Both the position numbers and the translations under genes were made by a program. Positions 55,878 through 63,858 of a stretch of 64,000 nucleotides of DNA are shown here, one piece after another; the first letter of the stretch is position 1; each line of letters opens with the position of its first letter. Source of the DNA: Pseudomonadota bacterium (GTDB lineage Bacteria > Pseudomonadota > Alphaproteobacteria > Rhizobiales > Rhizobiaceae); NCBI GenBank assembly GCA_023404095.1, contig JAEYDD010000051.1:119442-183441 (forward strand). Reading direction: 5' to 3'. Below the pieces are notes generated by a model. That model ran no database searches. It saw only the letters and a list, made by a program, of their open reading frames with translations, and was not told the DNA's origin.

Positions 55878-56564
55878 ATGTCCAAGCTCGAAGTCCTGAC
55901 CCCCGCAAACAGCCAGCTCATCTTCATCGACCAGCAGCCGCAAATGGCATTCGGCGTACAGTCGATCGACCGCCAGGCACTGAAGAACAATGTCGTCGGG
56001 CTTGGAAAGGCCGCGAAGATCTTCGACATCCCCACCACCATCACGACGGTCGAGACCGAATCCTTCTCTGGGCACACCTATCCGGAACTGTTGGCCGTCT
56101 TCCCGGAGAACGACATTCTCGAGCGCACCTCGATGAATTCCTGGGACGACCAGAATGTGCGCGACGCCCTTGCCCGCAATGCCGCCAACGGCCGCAAGAA
56201 GGTGGTCGTGTCCGGCCTTTGGACCGAAGTGTGCAATACCACCTTCGCACTCTCCTGTCTGAACGATACCGACTACGAGATCTACATGGTGGCGGATGCC
56301 TCCGGCGGCACCTCTGTCGACGCGCACAAATATGCCATGGACCGCATGGTTCAGGCCGGCGTCATCCCGGTCACCTGGCAGCAGGTCCTGCTCGAATGGC
56401 AGCGCGACTGGGCCCACCGTGAAACCTATGACGCGGTCACTTCGCTCGTGAAGGAGCATTCGGGCGCCTACGGCATGGGTATCGACTACGCCTACACCAT
56501 GGTCCACAAGGCTGCCGAGCGTGTCCCCCACGGAAAGCGGATCGGTCCGAACCCCGCGAAGTAA
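55878..56564 (+). CDS. YcaC-like cysteine hydrolase (isochorismatase superfamily)
   Basis: This 228-residue protein has D18 (IFIDQQPQMAF) and the nucleophile C120 (VSGLWTEVCNTTF). The usual catalytic lysine position lies in ILERTSMNSWDD, where arginine R84 is seen, the pattern of the YcaC branch (RPGEINAWD-like) whose substrates are unknown. GAGGAG precedes the ATG. It ends with a non-family tail (about 180-228). It probably shares control with the VOC gene upstream. Confidence 0.83.
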   Translation: MSKLEVLTPANSQLIFIDQQPQMAFGVQSIDRQALKNNVVGLGKAAKIFDIPTTITTVETESFSGHTYPELLAVFPENDILERTSMNSWDDQNVRDALARNAANGRKKVVVSGLWTEVCNTTFALSCLNDTDYEIYMVADASGGTSVDAHKYAMDRMVQAGVIPVTWQQVLLEWQRDWAHRETYDAVTSLVKEHSGAYGMGIDYAYTMVHKAAERVPHGKRIGPNPAK

Positions 56565-56591
56565 GCGCAACAGCCATTACACGACATCAGC

Positions 56592-56618
56592 GACCGGCAG
56601 GATGATATCCTGCCGGTC
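56592..56618 (+). terminator. Terminator hairpin after YcaC-like hydrolase
   Basis: GACCGGCAGGAT and ATCCTGCCGGTC form a perfect 12-bp stem with the loop GAT, 27 bases past the stop. It is the strongest stem in this part of the window. Confidence 0.65.
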
Positions 56619-57027
56619 GTAGGCGTTTGGCATTTCCTCCGGCGGAAAATGACCTGAAGGCAATCGCCATAACGACGCGCGTCCGTCATGGCAATGACGA
56701 CCAGACCGCGCCCTTGGCGATTCGGCGCTTGAAGCCATGAAGCTTCAGCAAGACGGGACGCGAAAGATCGATCCAGGGCTGCCGACACCCTGAATGGCGA
56801 CATCCTCACCTTCATCAATCGGTAACGCCCTTATTGAGCAACGCAGGGACCGCATAGCTGCATTGCACAAAAAATGTTTTCCATCTGGTCAAAAAACGAT
56901 CATAGTGCCCGCAGCTGATGCACATGGCGGTTTTCCTCCCAGTGCCGCCGCAGCAGCTGTTCCCCTCTGGAGGTTCTTGACCTTCACACTTTATGGGCCT
57001 CGGTTTTCCGATGGCCCATTTTTTTTG

Positions 57028-57284
57028 CAGGTGTTGCGGCGCGAGTTCGGCCTGTTCTATCCTTTCATCGCCCACGATTTGCCGGTCGTACGGGACTTCG
57101 CCAATTGCGTCATCGTCATGAAGGCGGGCGAGATTGTCGAGGATGCACCGTGCGCCAGATCTTCGAGGCACCCGGAAAGTCCGATACCCGCGCGGTCCGC
57201 ACCGCCAGCCTCGATCCGGATCCCGAGATCCGGGCCGCCCGGCGCGCCACACGCAACTCTGAAGAAGGATTCCTTCCCGCATGA
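57028..57284 (+). pseudogene. Remnant of an oligopeptide-type ABC ATPase C-terminus
   Basis: One frame reads LRREFGLFYPFIAHDLPVVRDFANCVIVMKAGEIVEDAP, the switch-histidine to D-loop part of a Dpp/Opp ATPase. At about 57150 the match moves to another frame, VRQIFEAPGKSDTRAV (compare the family's ..IFxxPxHPYTRAL), ending at 57284. Walker A, the signature and Walker B are absent. The stretch 56619-57027 before it holds nothing recognised. A clear decay product, overlapping the start of the intact dehydrogenase by four bases. Confidence 0.7.
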
Positions 57285-58228
57285 AGCCTGACGTACTGGT
57301 CGCCTATCCCCTTCGTCCCAGCCAGATGGCGATGCTGGAGGAAGCCTACACCGTTCATCGCCTCGATCTTCTGACCGGCGATGCGCGGGACGCCCTGCTG
57401 GCCGAGGTCGGCCCCAAATGCACCGCCATGGTGGTGAACGGGCACGTGACGATCGAGGACGCCTTTCTTGCGAATCTGCCGGCGCTGAAGCTAGCGGCCT
57501 GCTCTTCCGCCGGTTACGACCAGATCGACATGGGGGCCATGACGCGGCGCGGCATCACCCTGACCAATACGTCAGATGTGCTCCTCGACGATGTCGCCGA
57601 CACGGCACTGCTCCTGATGCTCGCGGCGCGGCGGCAACTAGTGGCAGGAGACCGCTATGTCCGATCCGGAGAGTGGGGCCACCTCGGCATGATGCCGCTC
57701 ACCACCTCAACGGCGGGCAAGAAGGCCGGCATCGTGGGCCTCGGAAAGATCGGGCTTGCAATCGCCAAACGCTGCGAGGCCGTCGGCTTGACGATCGGCT
57801 ACCACGGCCGGTCGAAAAAGGCAGGGATCGACTATTCCTATTTCGACGATCCCGTGAAGCTGGCCGAATGGGCCGACATCCTGCTCGTGGCAACACCCGG
57901 CGGCCCGGAGACCGAGGGGCTCATCTCGGCAGCCGTGCTCGACGCGCTCGGGCCTTCCGGCAGCTTCGTCAATATTTCCCGCGGCACCGTCGTCGACGAG
58001 CCGGCATTGATCCGGGCGCTGCAGGAACGGCGGATCGCTTCGGCCGGGCTCGACGTTTATCTGAACGAGCCCAAGCCCGATCCCGCCTTCGCCGCACTCG
58101 ACAATGTGGTGCTATACCCCCACCACGCCAGCGGCACGGAGGAAACGCGGGATCGGATGGCGCAGCTCGTCATCGACAATCTGGAGGCGTTTTTCGCCGG
58201 AAGGCCGCTGCTGACGCCGGTCAACTGA
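57281..58228 (+). CDS. D-2-hydroxyacid dehydrogenase (GhrB-like)
   Basis: This 315-residue NAD(P)-dependent dehydrogenase has GLGKIG in AGIVGLGKIGLAIAKR, and catalytic R, E and H in NISRGTVVDE, LNEPKPDP and YPHHASGT. It resembles glyoxylate/hydroxypyruvate reductases. AAGGA at 57266-57270 precedes its ATG. It is intact although flanked on both sides by ABC ATPase fragments, which suggests retention after local deletions. Confidence 0.88.
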   Translation: MKPDVLVAYPLRPSQMAMLEEAYTVHRLDLLTGDARDALLAEVGPKCTAMVVNGHVTIEDAFLANLPALKLAACSSAGYDQIDMGAMTRRGITLTNTSDVLLDDVADTALLLMLAARRQLVAGDRYVRSGEWGHLGMMPLTTSTAGKKAGIVGLGKIGLAIAKRCEAVGLTIGYHGRSKKAGIDYSYFDDPVKLAEWADILLVATPGGPETEGLISAAVLDALGPSGSFVNISRGTVVDEPALIRALQERRIASAGLDVYLNEPKPDPAFAALDNVVLYPHHASGTEETRDRMAQLVIDNLEAFFAGRPLLTPVN

Positions 58229-58268
58229 CCGCGACGCGTGGCGGGGGTCAGGCGAAGGCCCGACGGCG

Positions 58269-58279
58269 CCCCCCCCCCC
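58269..58279. repeat. Run of 11 cytosines
   Basis: A homopolymer of C occupies 58269-58279 in the gap after the dehydrogenase. It may be a slippage site or an assembly artefact. No gene crosses it. Confidence 0.6.
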
Positions 58280-58424
58280 GGACCGGTTCGTCACGCCCGC
58301 GGCCGTGAACAATGGCGTCCCAGCGGCCGCCCACCGGTCAAGGGCTCAGTCGCCGGCCACCCCCGCGTCGAAATCGGCGGTATTGCCATGTTCGAGCGCC
58401 ATCAGCGCGACGGCCGTTATCGTG

Positions 58425-58649
58425 ACGATGATGCGGTTATTGCGCCGCGCCGGCGACGAGCTTGGCAGGACGATCGTCTTCGTCCTGCACGACATCAATT
58501 TCACGTCCTGCCATTCGGACTCGATCGTGGCCATGCAGGATGGCCGCGTGTTTTGCAAAGGCACGCCCCGGGAGCTCGTCAGGCCCGACTGGAACCTCCT
58601 TCGTGGTGCAGGAGATCGTGGCAAGAGGATCGCCACCTATTTTGAGTGA
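58425..58649 (+). pseudogene. Remnant of an iron-siderophore ABC ATPase
   Basis: The frame reads MRLLRRAGDELGRTIVFVLHDINF then TSCHSDSIVAMQDGRVFCKGTPRELV, which is the switch-region and C-terminal part of a FecE/ViuC-type ATPase. Its last residues GKRIATYFE also fit the family end, but the segment between is in another frame. The N-terminal two thirds are gone. It is from a different ABC class than the 57028 remnant. The rest of 58229-58800 holds no gene. Confidence 0.65.
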
Positions 58650-58800
58650 CGGCCGATCTCCGGCCGCCAATGGGGCGCGACGCAGAGCGCCTCAGGCACC
58701 CAGCCACCGGGGCGAGCCGAATGCCTCATCGCGAAGATCGCGATCACAGATCGAATGAAGAAGGGGCTGGCCGGAGCGCTCGCGCGCGCCGGCCACAACG

Positions 58801-59511
58801 TCAGGCGACCTTGAAGCTGACTTCGTCGACACCGTCTACATGCGCCACCATCTCGTCGCCCCTGACGATCGCGCCGACGCCGGCGGGGGTGCCTGCGAAG
58901 ATGAGATCGCCTGGCTTCAACGTGAAAAGGCGGGAGAGGTAGGCGATCATCTCCGGCACCTTCCAGATCATCTGGTTCAGGTCGCCGTTCTGACGGATCT
59001 CGCCGTTCACCTTGAGCCAGATCGCTCCTTCGCTCGGATGACCGACCTTTTCGACCGGGTGAAGAGGGCCGCATGGAGCGGAAGCCTCGAACGCCTTGCC
59101 GGTCTCCCACGGACGGCCAAGCTTCTTGGCTTCGCCCTGCAGATCGCGCCGGGTCATGTCCAGGCCGACGGCATAGCCGTAGACGCAGTCGAGCGCCTTA
59201 TCGAGCGGGATGTTGTCGCCGCCGCTCTTCAAGGCGACGACCAGTTCGACCTCATGATGCACGTCCTTGGTCTCGGACGGGTAGGGGAAGTCGCTGCCGG
59301 CCAGCACCAGCGTGTCCGGATTCTTCTGGAAGAAGAAGGGGGGCTCCTTGTTCGGGTCGTGGCCCATCTCGATGGCATGATCGGCGAAGTTGCGGCCGAC
59401 GCAGTAGATGCGGTGCACCGGGAAGAGCGCCTGGCTGCCGGCGACAGGCAAGGTGGGCACGGGCGCCGGCTTGAAGACGTAAGCGGCATTGATGGAGGTC
59501 ATGTCGTTCAT
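58801..59511 (-). CDS. Fumarylacetoacetate hydrolase-family protein
   Basis: This 236-residue protein is of the FAH superfamily (acylpyruvase, 2-hydroxyhepta-2,4-diene-1,7-dioate isomerase and similar). The metal site is in VHHEVELVVAL, preceded by RIYCVGRNFADHAIEMG and PPFFFQKNPDTLVL; the late GDLIFAGTPAGVG is also typical. The ATG at 59511 overlaps the permease stop (TAATG); the longer frame lies in the permease. It is last in the importer operon and probably cleaves a C-C bond in, or isomerises, the imported compound's product. Confidence 0.9.
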   Translation of the reverse strand: MNDMTSINAAYVFKPAPVPTLPVAGSQALFPVHRIYCVGRNFADHAIEMGHDPNKEPPFFFQKNPDTLVLAGSDFPYPSETKDVHHEVELVVALKSGGDNIPLDKALDCVYGYAVGLDMTRRDLQGEAKKLGRPWETGKAFEASAPCGPLHPVEKVGHPSEGAIWLKVNGEIRQNGDLNQMIWKVPEMIAYLSRLFTLKPGDLIFAGTPAGVGAIVRGDEMVAHVDGVDEVSFKVA

Positions 59512-60263
59512 TATCGCGCTCCTGCGTAATATTCGATGCGTTTTTCGAAGTGTTCCACGGCCGCGGACAGAAGCATGGCTGCCGCGAAGAGGATGATTGT
59601 CAGAGCCCAGAACCGCTCCATGTCGAAGCTGCGGGAATAGAGTTCGAAGAGTTCGCCGTAGCCGATGACGGATACGAGGATCTGCCCGATCACCACGCCT
59701 TTCACCCCACGGATGAGGCCGATGCGGATGCCGGCAAGGATTTCCGGCAGTGCGGAGAGAAGGATGATCTTGGTGAAGATCGTGAAGCGCGAGGCGCCAT
59801 AGCAGCGCCCCATTTCGATGAGCGAGGGCGGCACCTGCATGACTCCCGCGCGGGCGTCGAGCACGATGATCCAGACCGCGAAGAGGAAGACGGTGACGAA
59901 CACCGTCGTCTCGCCGAGGCCGAAGAGGATCATCAGGATCGGAACGAGAGCCGACAGCGGCGCGCTGACGAACATGTTGACCCACAGGCCGAAGATATTG
60001 TCGACCACCTTGATCCGCCCCATCGCCACCCCGAGCGGCACGCCGACGGCGATCGCGAGCGCCATGCCGAGGATGAACGAACGCAGCGTGATCAGCGTCG
60101 CGGCCTGCCAGGAGCCGGTCTGTACCAGCTCGAACCCGGCAGCGATCACCGATGTCATCGGCGGGATCAGGAAGATGATGTCCATCCTGCCGACGATTTC
60201 CCACACCAGCATCCAGAAGATCAGCGAGGTCATCATCGGAATTCTAATGCCGAAGAGTGTCAT
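59511..60263 (-). CDS. ABC transporter permease, NitT/TauT type
   Basis: This 250-residue permease has six hydrophobic segments and the coupling loop IEMGRCYGASRFTIFTKIILLSALPEIL. It works with the ATPase at 60270 and permease at 61066, giving a heterodimeric channel as in the first importer of this window. Confidence 0.9.
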   Translation of the reverse strand: MTLFGIRIPMMTSLIFWMLVWEIVGRMDIIFLIPPMTSVIAAGFELVQTGSWQAATLITLRSFILGMALAIAVGVPLGVAMGRIKVVDNIFGLWVNMFVSAPLSALVPILMILFGLGETTVFVTVFLFAVWIIVLDARAGVMQVPPSLIEMGRCYGASRFTIFTKIILLSALPEILAGIRIGLIRGVKGVVIGQILVSVIGYGELFELYSRSFDMERFWALTIILFAAAMLLSAAVEHFEKRIEYYAGAR

Positions 60264-60269
60264 GGCGCC

Positions 60270-61064
60270 TTACTCCGCATATTGCCTGAGGCCCTGCCAG
60301 ATCTCCTCCACCACATCGAGATAGCCCTTGTCGCGGCGGATCACGTCCGGCGCGGCGGAGCGGTCGATAGCGGGTTCGATGATCTGGGAGACGCGGCCGG
60401 GGCGCGGCGACAGCAGCACGATCCGGTCGGAGACATACACAGCCTCCTCAATGGAGTGGGTGACGAACAGGAAGGTCTTGCGCTCCTTGTCGACCAGCCG
60501 CAGCAGGTCTTCCTGGAACTTGCGCCGGTTCTGCTCGTCGACGGCCGAGAACGGTTCATCCAGAAGCAGCACATCGGCATTCACAGAAAATGCGCGGGCG
60601 ATGCCGACGCGCTGGCGCATGCCGCCGGAAAGTTCATGCGGATACTTCTCCTCGAAGCCGGACAGGCCGACCTCGGCGATGTAGTGCCGGGCAATGCGGT
60701 GCCGCTCGGCCTGCGACACGCCCTTCAACTCAAGGCCGAAGGCGACGTTGCGCAGCACGGTCGCCCACGGCATCAGGGCGAAATCCTGGAACACGAAGGC
60801 GCGCTCGGGGCCTGGGCCGGTCACGACCCTGCCGTTGATGCGGATCTGGCCGGAGGTCGCGGGCACGAGGCCGGCGATGATCTTGAGAAGCGTGGTCTTG
60901 CCGCAGCCGGAAGGACCGAGCAGGGTGGTCAGCTTGCCCCGCTGGAAATCAAGATTGATGCCGCGGAGGGCCTCGATATCGCCGTAGCGCTTGCAGATGT
61001 CGCGTACCTCGACGATGGCGTCCGGCGTGTTGTCTACCGCCCGGATGGGCATGGTGTTGGCCAT
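60270..61064 (-). CDS. ABC transporter ATPase, NitT/TauT type
   Basis: This ~264-residue ATPase has Walker A GPSGCGKTT, Q-loop in FVFQDFALMPWAT, signature LSGGMRQRVGIARA, Walker B LLLDEPFSAVD and switch FVTHSIEEAV. The start at 61064 (MANTMPIRAV) lies just after the permease stop with AAAGAGGAGAAA upstream; ATG 61109 would add 15 residues inside the permease gene. Confidence 0.92.
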   Translation of the reverse strand: MANTMPIRAVDNTPDAIVEVRDICKRYGDIEALRGINLDFQRGKLTTLLGPSGCGKTTLLKIIAGLVPATSGQIRINGRVVTGPGPERAFVFQDFALMPWATVLRNVAFGLELKGVSQAERHRIARHYIAEVGLSGFEEKYPHELSGGMRQRVGIARAFSVNADVLLLDEPFSAVDEQNRRKFQEDLLRLVDKERKTFLFVTHSIEEAVYVSDRIVLLSPRPGRVSQIIEPAIDRSAAPDVIRRDKGYLDVVEEIWQGLRQYAE

Positions 61065-61065
61065 G

Positions 61066-61908
61066 TCACTTTCTCCTCTTTTCGGGACGCAGGAAGCGCA
61101 GCTCGACATATTGCAGGGCCGCGAGCGTCAGCGTCGACACGGCGATGATGGAGGCCACGGCCGCATACATGTGCGCGTAGTTGGCGACCGACCGGTGATA
61201 GGTGATGAGGTCGCCGATGCCGGTGGGGGTGATCAGCAGTTCGGCCAGCATGACGCCGATGAAGCCGGCGGCGATGCCGAGCCGAAGGCCGGCAAACAGC
61301 ACCGGCGTGGCATCGGGAATGATGATCTTGAAGATCTGCTGCAGGCGCGTGCCCTGGAAAGAGCGGCACATGTCGACCAGGGACGGATTGACGTGGCGTA
61401 CGGCCTTGTACGAGTTGAGCACGATCACCGGCAGGGCCAGCATGATCACCGCCAGCGTCTTGGCGACGAGGCCGATGCCGTAGACGAAGGTAACGAGCGG
61501 CACGAGCGCGGCCATGGGGGCCGCCTGCAGCACGATGAAGACGGGTGCGAGCAGCCATTCCGCCTTGTCGGAAAGCCCCATGACGATGCCGAGCCCGATG
61601 CCGAGGACGGCGGAGACGGCAACGCCGAGAAGCAGCGGCTGGAAGGTGATGAGGTAGGCGGGCAGCAGCGTGCCGTCGAGCGCCATCTCGATCAGCGCCG
61701 ACAGTGTTTCCAGGAATGTCGGAAAGGCGAAGCTGATCGGAACGCGGCCTGCGATCTCCCATGCGGTGAACAGGATTGCGAGCGACACCACGACCCAGAA
61801 GGATTTCCGGCGCCGGGCGAATTCGGCGAGCGCTTCGACGATGCTGGAGGAGCCGCTGCCGGCCCCTCCCGTCGCGCTCACCTTGTGGGGCGAAGCGGTC
61901 ATGTGCAT
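61066..61908 (-). CDS. ABC transporter permease, NitT/TauT type
   Basis: This 280-residue permease has a ~40-residue cytoplasmic N-terminus and six hydrophobic segments. The coupling loop is VDMCRSFQGTRLQQIFKIIIPDATPVLF. It starts directly after the SBP stop region. Confidence 0.9.
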   Translation of the reverse strand: MHMTASPHKVSATGGAGSGSSSIVEALAEFARRRKSFWVVVSLAILFTAWEIAGRVPISFAFPTFLETLSALIEMALDGTLLPAYLITFQPLLLGVAVSAVLGIGLGIVMGLSDKAEWLLAPVFIVLQAAPMAALVPLVTFVYGIGLVAKTLAVIMLALPVIVLNSYKAVRHVNPSLVDMCRSFQGTRLQQIFKIIIPDATPVLFAGLRLGIAAGFIGVMLAELLITPTGIGDLITYHRSVANYAHMYAAVASIIAVSTLTLAALQYVELRFLRPEKRRK

Positions 61909-62898
61909 CTACTTGGTTCCGGTTTTGGCAAGAACCGCGTTCAACGCGGTGAGGTCCCAGAAGTCCTCGACCTTCAGTTCCTCCTCCTTGCCCTGGAGCG
62001 CGCCCGAGATCGTGTAGAAGTCGAAGTCATCGCGCGCGGCATCCTCGCCGCCGCCGTTCAACGGCAGCGTCGCAGCGGCCTCCGTGAAATAAGGCTCGAT
62101 GTCGGCAATCATTTCCGGCGTCGCATCGGGCAAGAGCTTGTACTTGTCACGCAGCGCAATTGCCGCCTTCGGGTCCGCCGCGACCTCGCGCCACGTGGTG
62201 ATGATGCTCTCCACCAGGATCTCGACGTCCTTGCGGTTTTTCTCCAGGTATTCGGTGTTGGCAAAGAGCGCCTCGTCTGTCGCGCTGACCTCGCCCAGCG
62301 GCAGGAAGATGAACTTGCCGGGAGCCTCCTTCTCCAGGACGCGCTTGCCGGACGAGTCGACGATCGTCGCCTTGACATTGCCCTGCAGCAGCGCTCCGGT
62401 CCGCACCTCGGCGCCCGGCACGTAGGAGATGTTGGAGTAGGCGATGCCGTTCTTGTCGGCCATCAGCTTCATGATGGCCTCCGTCCCGGAACCGCGGGAG
62501 TGAACCGCGATCTCCTGGCCGTCCAGGTCCTTCCACTCCTTGTAGCTTTCGGAATTGACGACCGGATAGAACTGGAGCTTCGACAGCTGCAGAAAGATGC
62601 GGATCGGCGCCTTCACCTTCTGGAGAAGCGCATAGGGACCGCCGACGCCGATATCGGCCTGGCCGCTGACGACGGCCTGCGCGGCGATGTCCTCGCTTTT
62701 CAGGAAGGTCACCTGTACGTCGACGCCCTTCTCCTTGGCACGCTCGATGGCGGCCAGCAGATGCAGGGATTCCACGGTCGCGATGTCGCCGAAGGCAACG
62801 CGCATGGGATCGGCTAGCGCCCACCCCGGTATTGCGGCGGAAAGGCAGAAGACGGCCGCAGCCGCCGATGCCCTCATTCGTCTGGCAAGCATGTTCAT
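61909..62898 (-). CDS. ABC transporter substrate-binding protein, NMT1/TauA type
   Basis: This ~329-residue periplasmic SBP has a signal peptide (MNMLARRMRASAAAAVFCLSAAIPGWALA) and the mature start DPMRVAFGDIATVESLHLLAAIERAKEKG. The motif GQADIGVGGPYALLQKV is the usual NMT1 test-for-ligand strand. The start at 62898 follows GGGAGGAAAGAG; ATG 62913 has no such box. It leads the four-gene importer operon plus the FAH-family gene. Ligand unknown. Confidence 0.88.
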   Translation of the reverse strand: MNMLARRMRASAAAAVFCLSAAIPGWALADPMRVAFGDIATVESLHLLAAIERAKEKGVDVQVTFLKSEDIAAQAVVSGQADIGVGGPYALLQKVKAPIRIFLQLSKLQFYPVVNSESYKEWKDLDGQEIAVHSRGSGTEAIMKLMADKNGIAYSNISYVPGAEVRTGALLQGNVKATIVDSSGKRVLEKEAPGKFIFLPLGEVSATDEALFANTEYLEKNRKDVEILVESIITTWREVAADPKAAIALRDKYKLLPDATPEMIADIEPYFTEAAATLPLNGGGEDAARDDFDFYTISGALQGKEEELKVEDFWDLTALNAVLAKTGTK

Positions 62899-62930
62899 TC
62901 TCTTTCCTCCCAATAATCAGGCTCCTCAAC

Positions 62931-62972
62931 CCAATATTGAACCAATTCTTCATTAATCTGGCATTGTGTCAA
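62931..62972 (-). promoter_or_regulatory. Minus-strand promoter and probable GntR site for the importer operon
   Basis: On the minus strand TTGACA (plus 62967-62972) is a -35 box; a weak -10 follows after 17 bases. Downstream, plus-strand CCAATATTGAACCAATT (62931-62947) repeats the CCAAT half-sites of the FadR-type operator at 63117-63137. This would let the divergent GntR regulator control both directions. Confidence 0.45.
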
Positions 62973-63085
62973 CCGCCAACCGTTGCTGCGGGGCAGCATC
63001 GCGACATTCCCGCATCGCGGCATATGGATCATACTATTGATATATCTTACTTATTTCCTCATTGCGGTCGACAAAGCCGTTTGCG

Positions 63086-63114
63086 TTGACAGCGCTCGGA
63101 ATGTTCAATATAAG
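63086..63114 (+). promoter_or_regulatory. Plus-strand promoter of the GntR/FadR gene
   Basis: TTGACA (63086-63091) and TATAAG (63109-63114) with a 17-base spacer form the most consensus-like sigma-70 promoter in the window. It leads to the regulator ATG at 63144. Confidence 0.65.
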
Positions 63115-63116
63115 CA

Positions 63117-63137
63117 AAACCAATATGAAATTGGTTT
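63117..63137. promoter_or_regulatory. Operator AAACCAAT-N5-ATTGGTTT
   Basis: A perfect 8-bp inverted repeat with a five-base spacer lies right after the -10 box and ends six bases before the regulator start. Such placement means autorepression. It is the best candidate site for the FadR-type protein at 63144. Confidence 0.65.
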
Positions 63138-63143
63138 GAAAAA

Positions 63144-63818
63144 ATGATCGAAGCCAGCGATGCAACGGTTCTGACGCGATTGCGCGATTTCCTCTCGACT
63201 GCAGAGCTTGCGGACGGGGGGCGGCTACCGCCGGAGCGCGAGCTGGCGCAGTCGCTGGATGTGGGAAGGGCAGCCCTGCGCAAGGCGCTGGCGACGCTGC
63301 AGGCCGAAGGGACGGTCTGGCGTCATGTCGGCAAGGGCACTTTCACGGGGGAGCGCCCGATCGACACGGTGGCCGACATCAATGCAATGGTGCAGCGGAC
63401 CAATCCCCTCGAGGTCATGGCCGCTCGCATCGCGTTCGAACCCGAGGTCGCCCGCTATGCCGCGCTGCATGCGACGGCAAGCCAGGTCGCCGAGATGCGC
63501 AGCTGCGTGCTGAAGGCACAGCAGGCTCCCACCTGGCGACAATACGAGCAGTGGGACAACAGGCTGCACCGGACGATCGGCGAGGCTTCGCAGAATTCGC
63601 TGCTGCTTGGCCTGCTCGACACGCTGAATGCGGTCCGCCGCGCTGTCAATTGGGGTCGGCTGCGTGACACGCCGGTGCGTCCGCCGGCCGACCACCACAG
63701 CTTCGAGGAACATGCCCGCATCGTGGAGGCGATCGCCGACCGTGACGGCGCTGGAGCCGTGGACGCCATGCGCCGGCATCTCCGCAGCGTCGAAACCCAT
63801 ATGCGCAATCGCATCTGA
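63144..63818 (+). CDS. GntR-family regulator, FadR/FCD subfamily
   Basis: This 224-residue regulator has a winged-helix N-terminus (residues ~10-75, LPPERELAQSLDVGRAALRKALATLQAEGTVWRHVGKGTFTG) and an all-helical FCD ligand domain (about 90-220). The FCD metal/ligand histidines are likely in WDNRLHRTIGEAS and the later HHSFEEHARIVEAI. It is divergent from the importer/FAH operon and should sense a small carboxylic acid from that pathway. Confidence 0.92.
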   Translation: MIEASDATVLTRLRDFLSTAELADGGRLPPERELAQSLDVGRAALRKALATLQAEGTVWRHVGKGTFTGERPIDTVADINAMVQRTNPLEVMAARIAFEPEVARYAALHATASQVAEMRSCVLKAQQAPTWRQYEQWDNRLHRTIGEASQNSLLLGLLDTLNAVRRAVNWGRLRDTPVRPPADHHSFEEHARIVEAIADRDGAGAVDAMRRHLRSVETHMRNRI

Positions 63819-63858
63819 CGATCGCGAAACCACAAATTTATTCATCAGGGAGTGTGGA

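Noticed and set aside
59550..61148. Long plus-strand open frame of 532 codons
   Set aside because: It is antisense to two ABC genes with clear Walker and coupling-loop motifs. Its translation is Asp/His/Glu-rich low-complexity, as expected from the shadow of GC-rich genes.
60991..62817. Plus-strand open frame of 608 codons
   Set aside because: Antisense to a permease and an SBP with signal peptide. No domain is recognisable and codon bias is that of the opposite strand.
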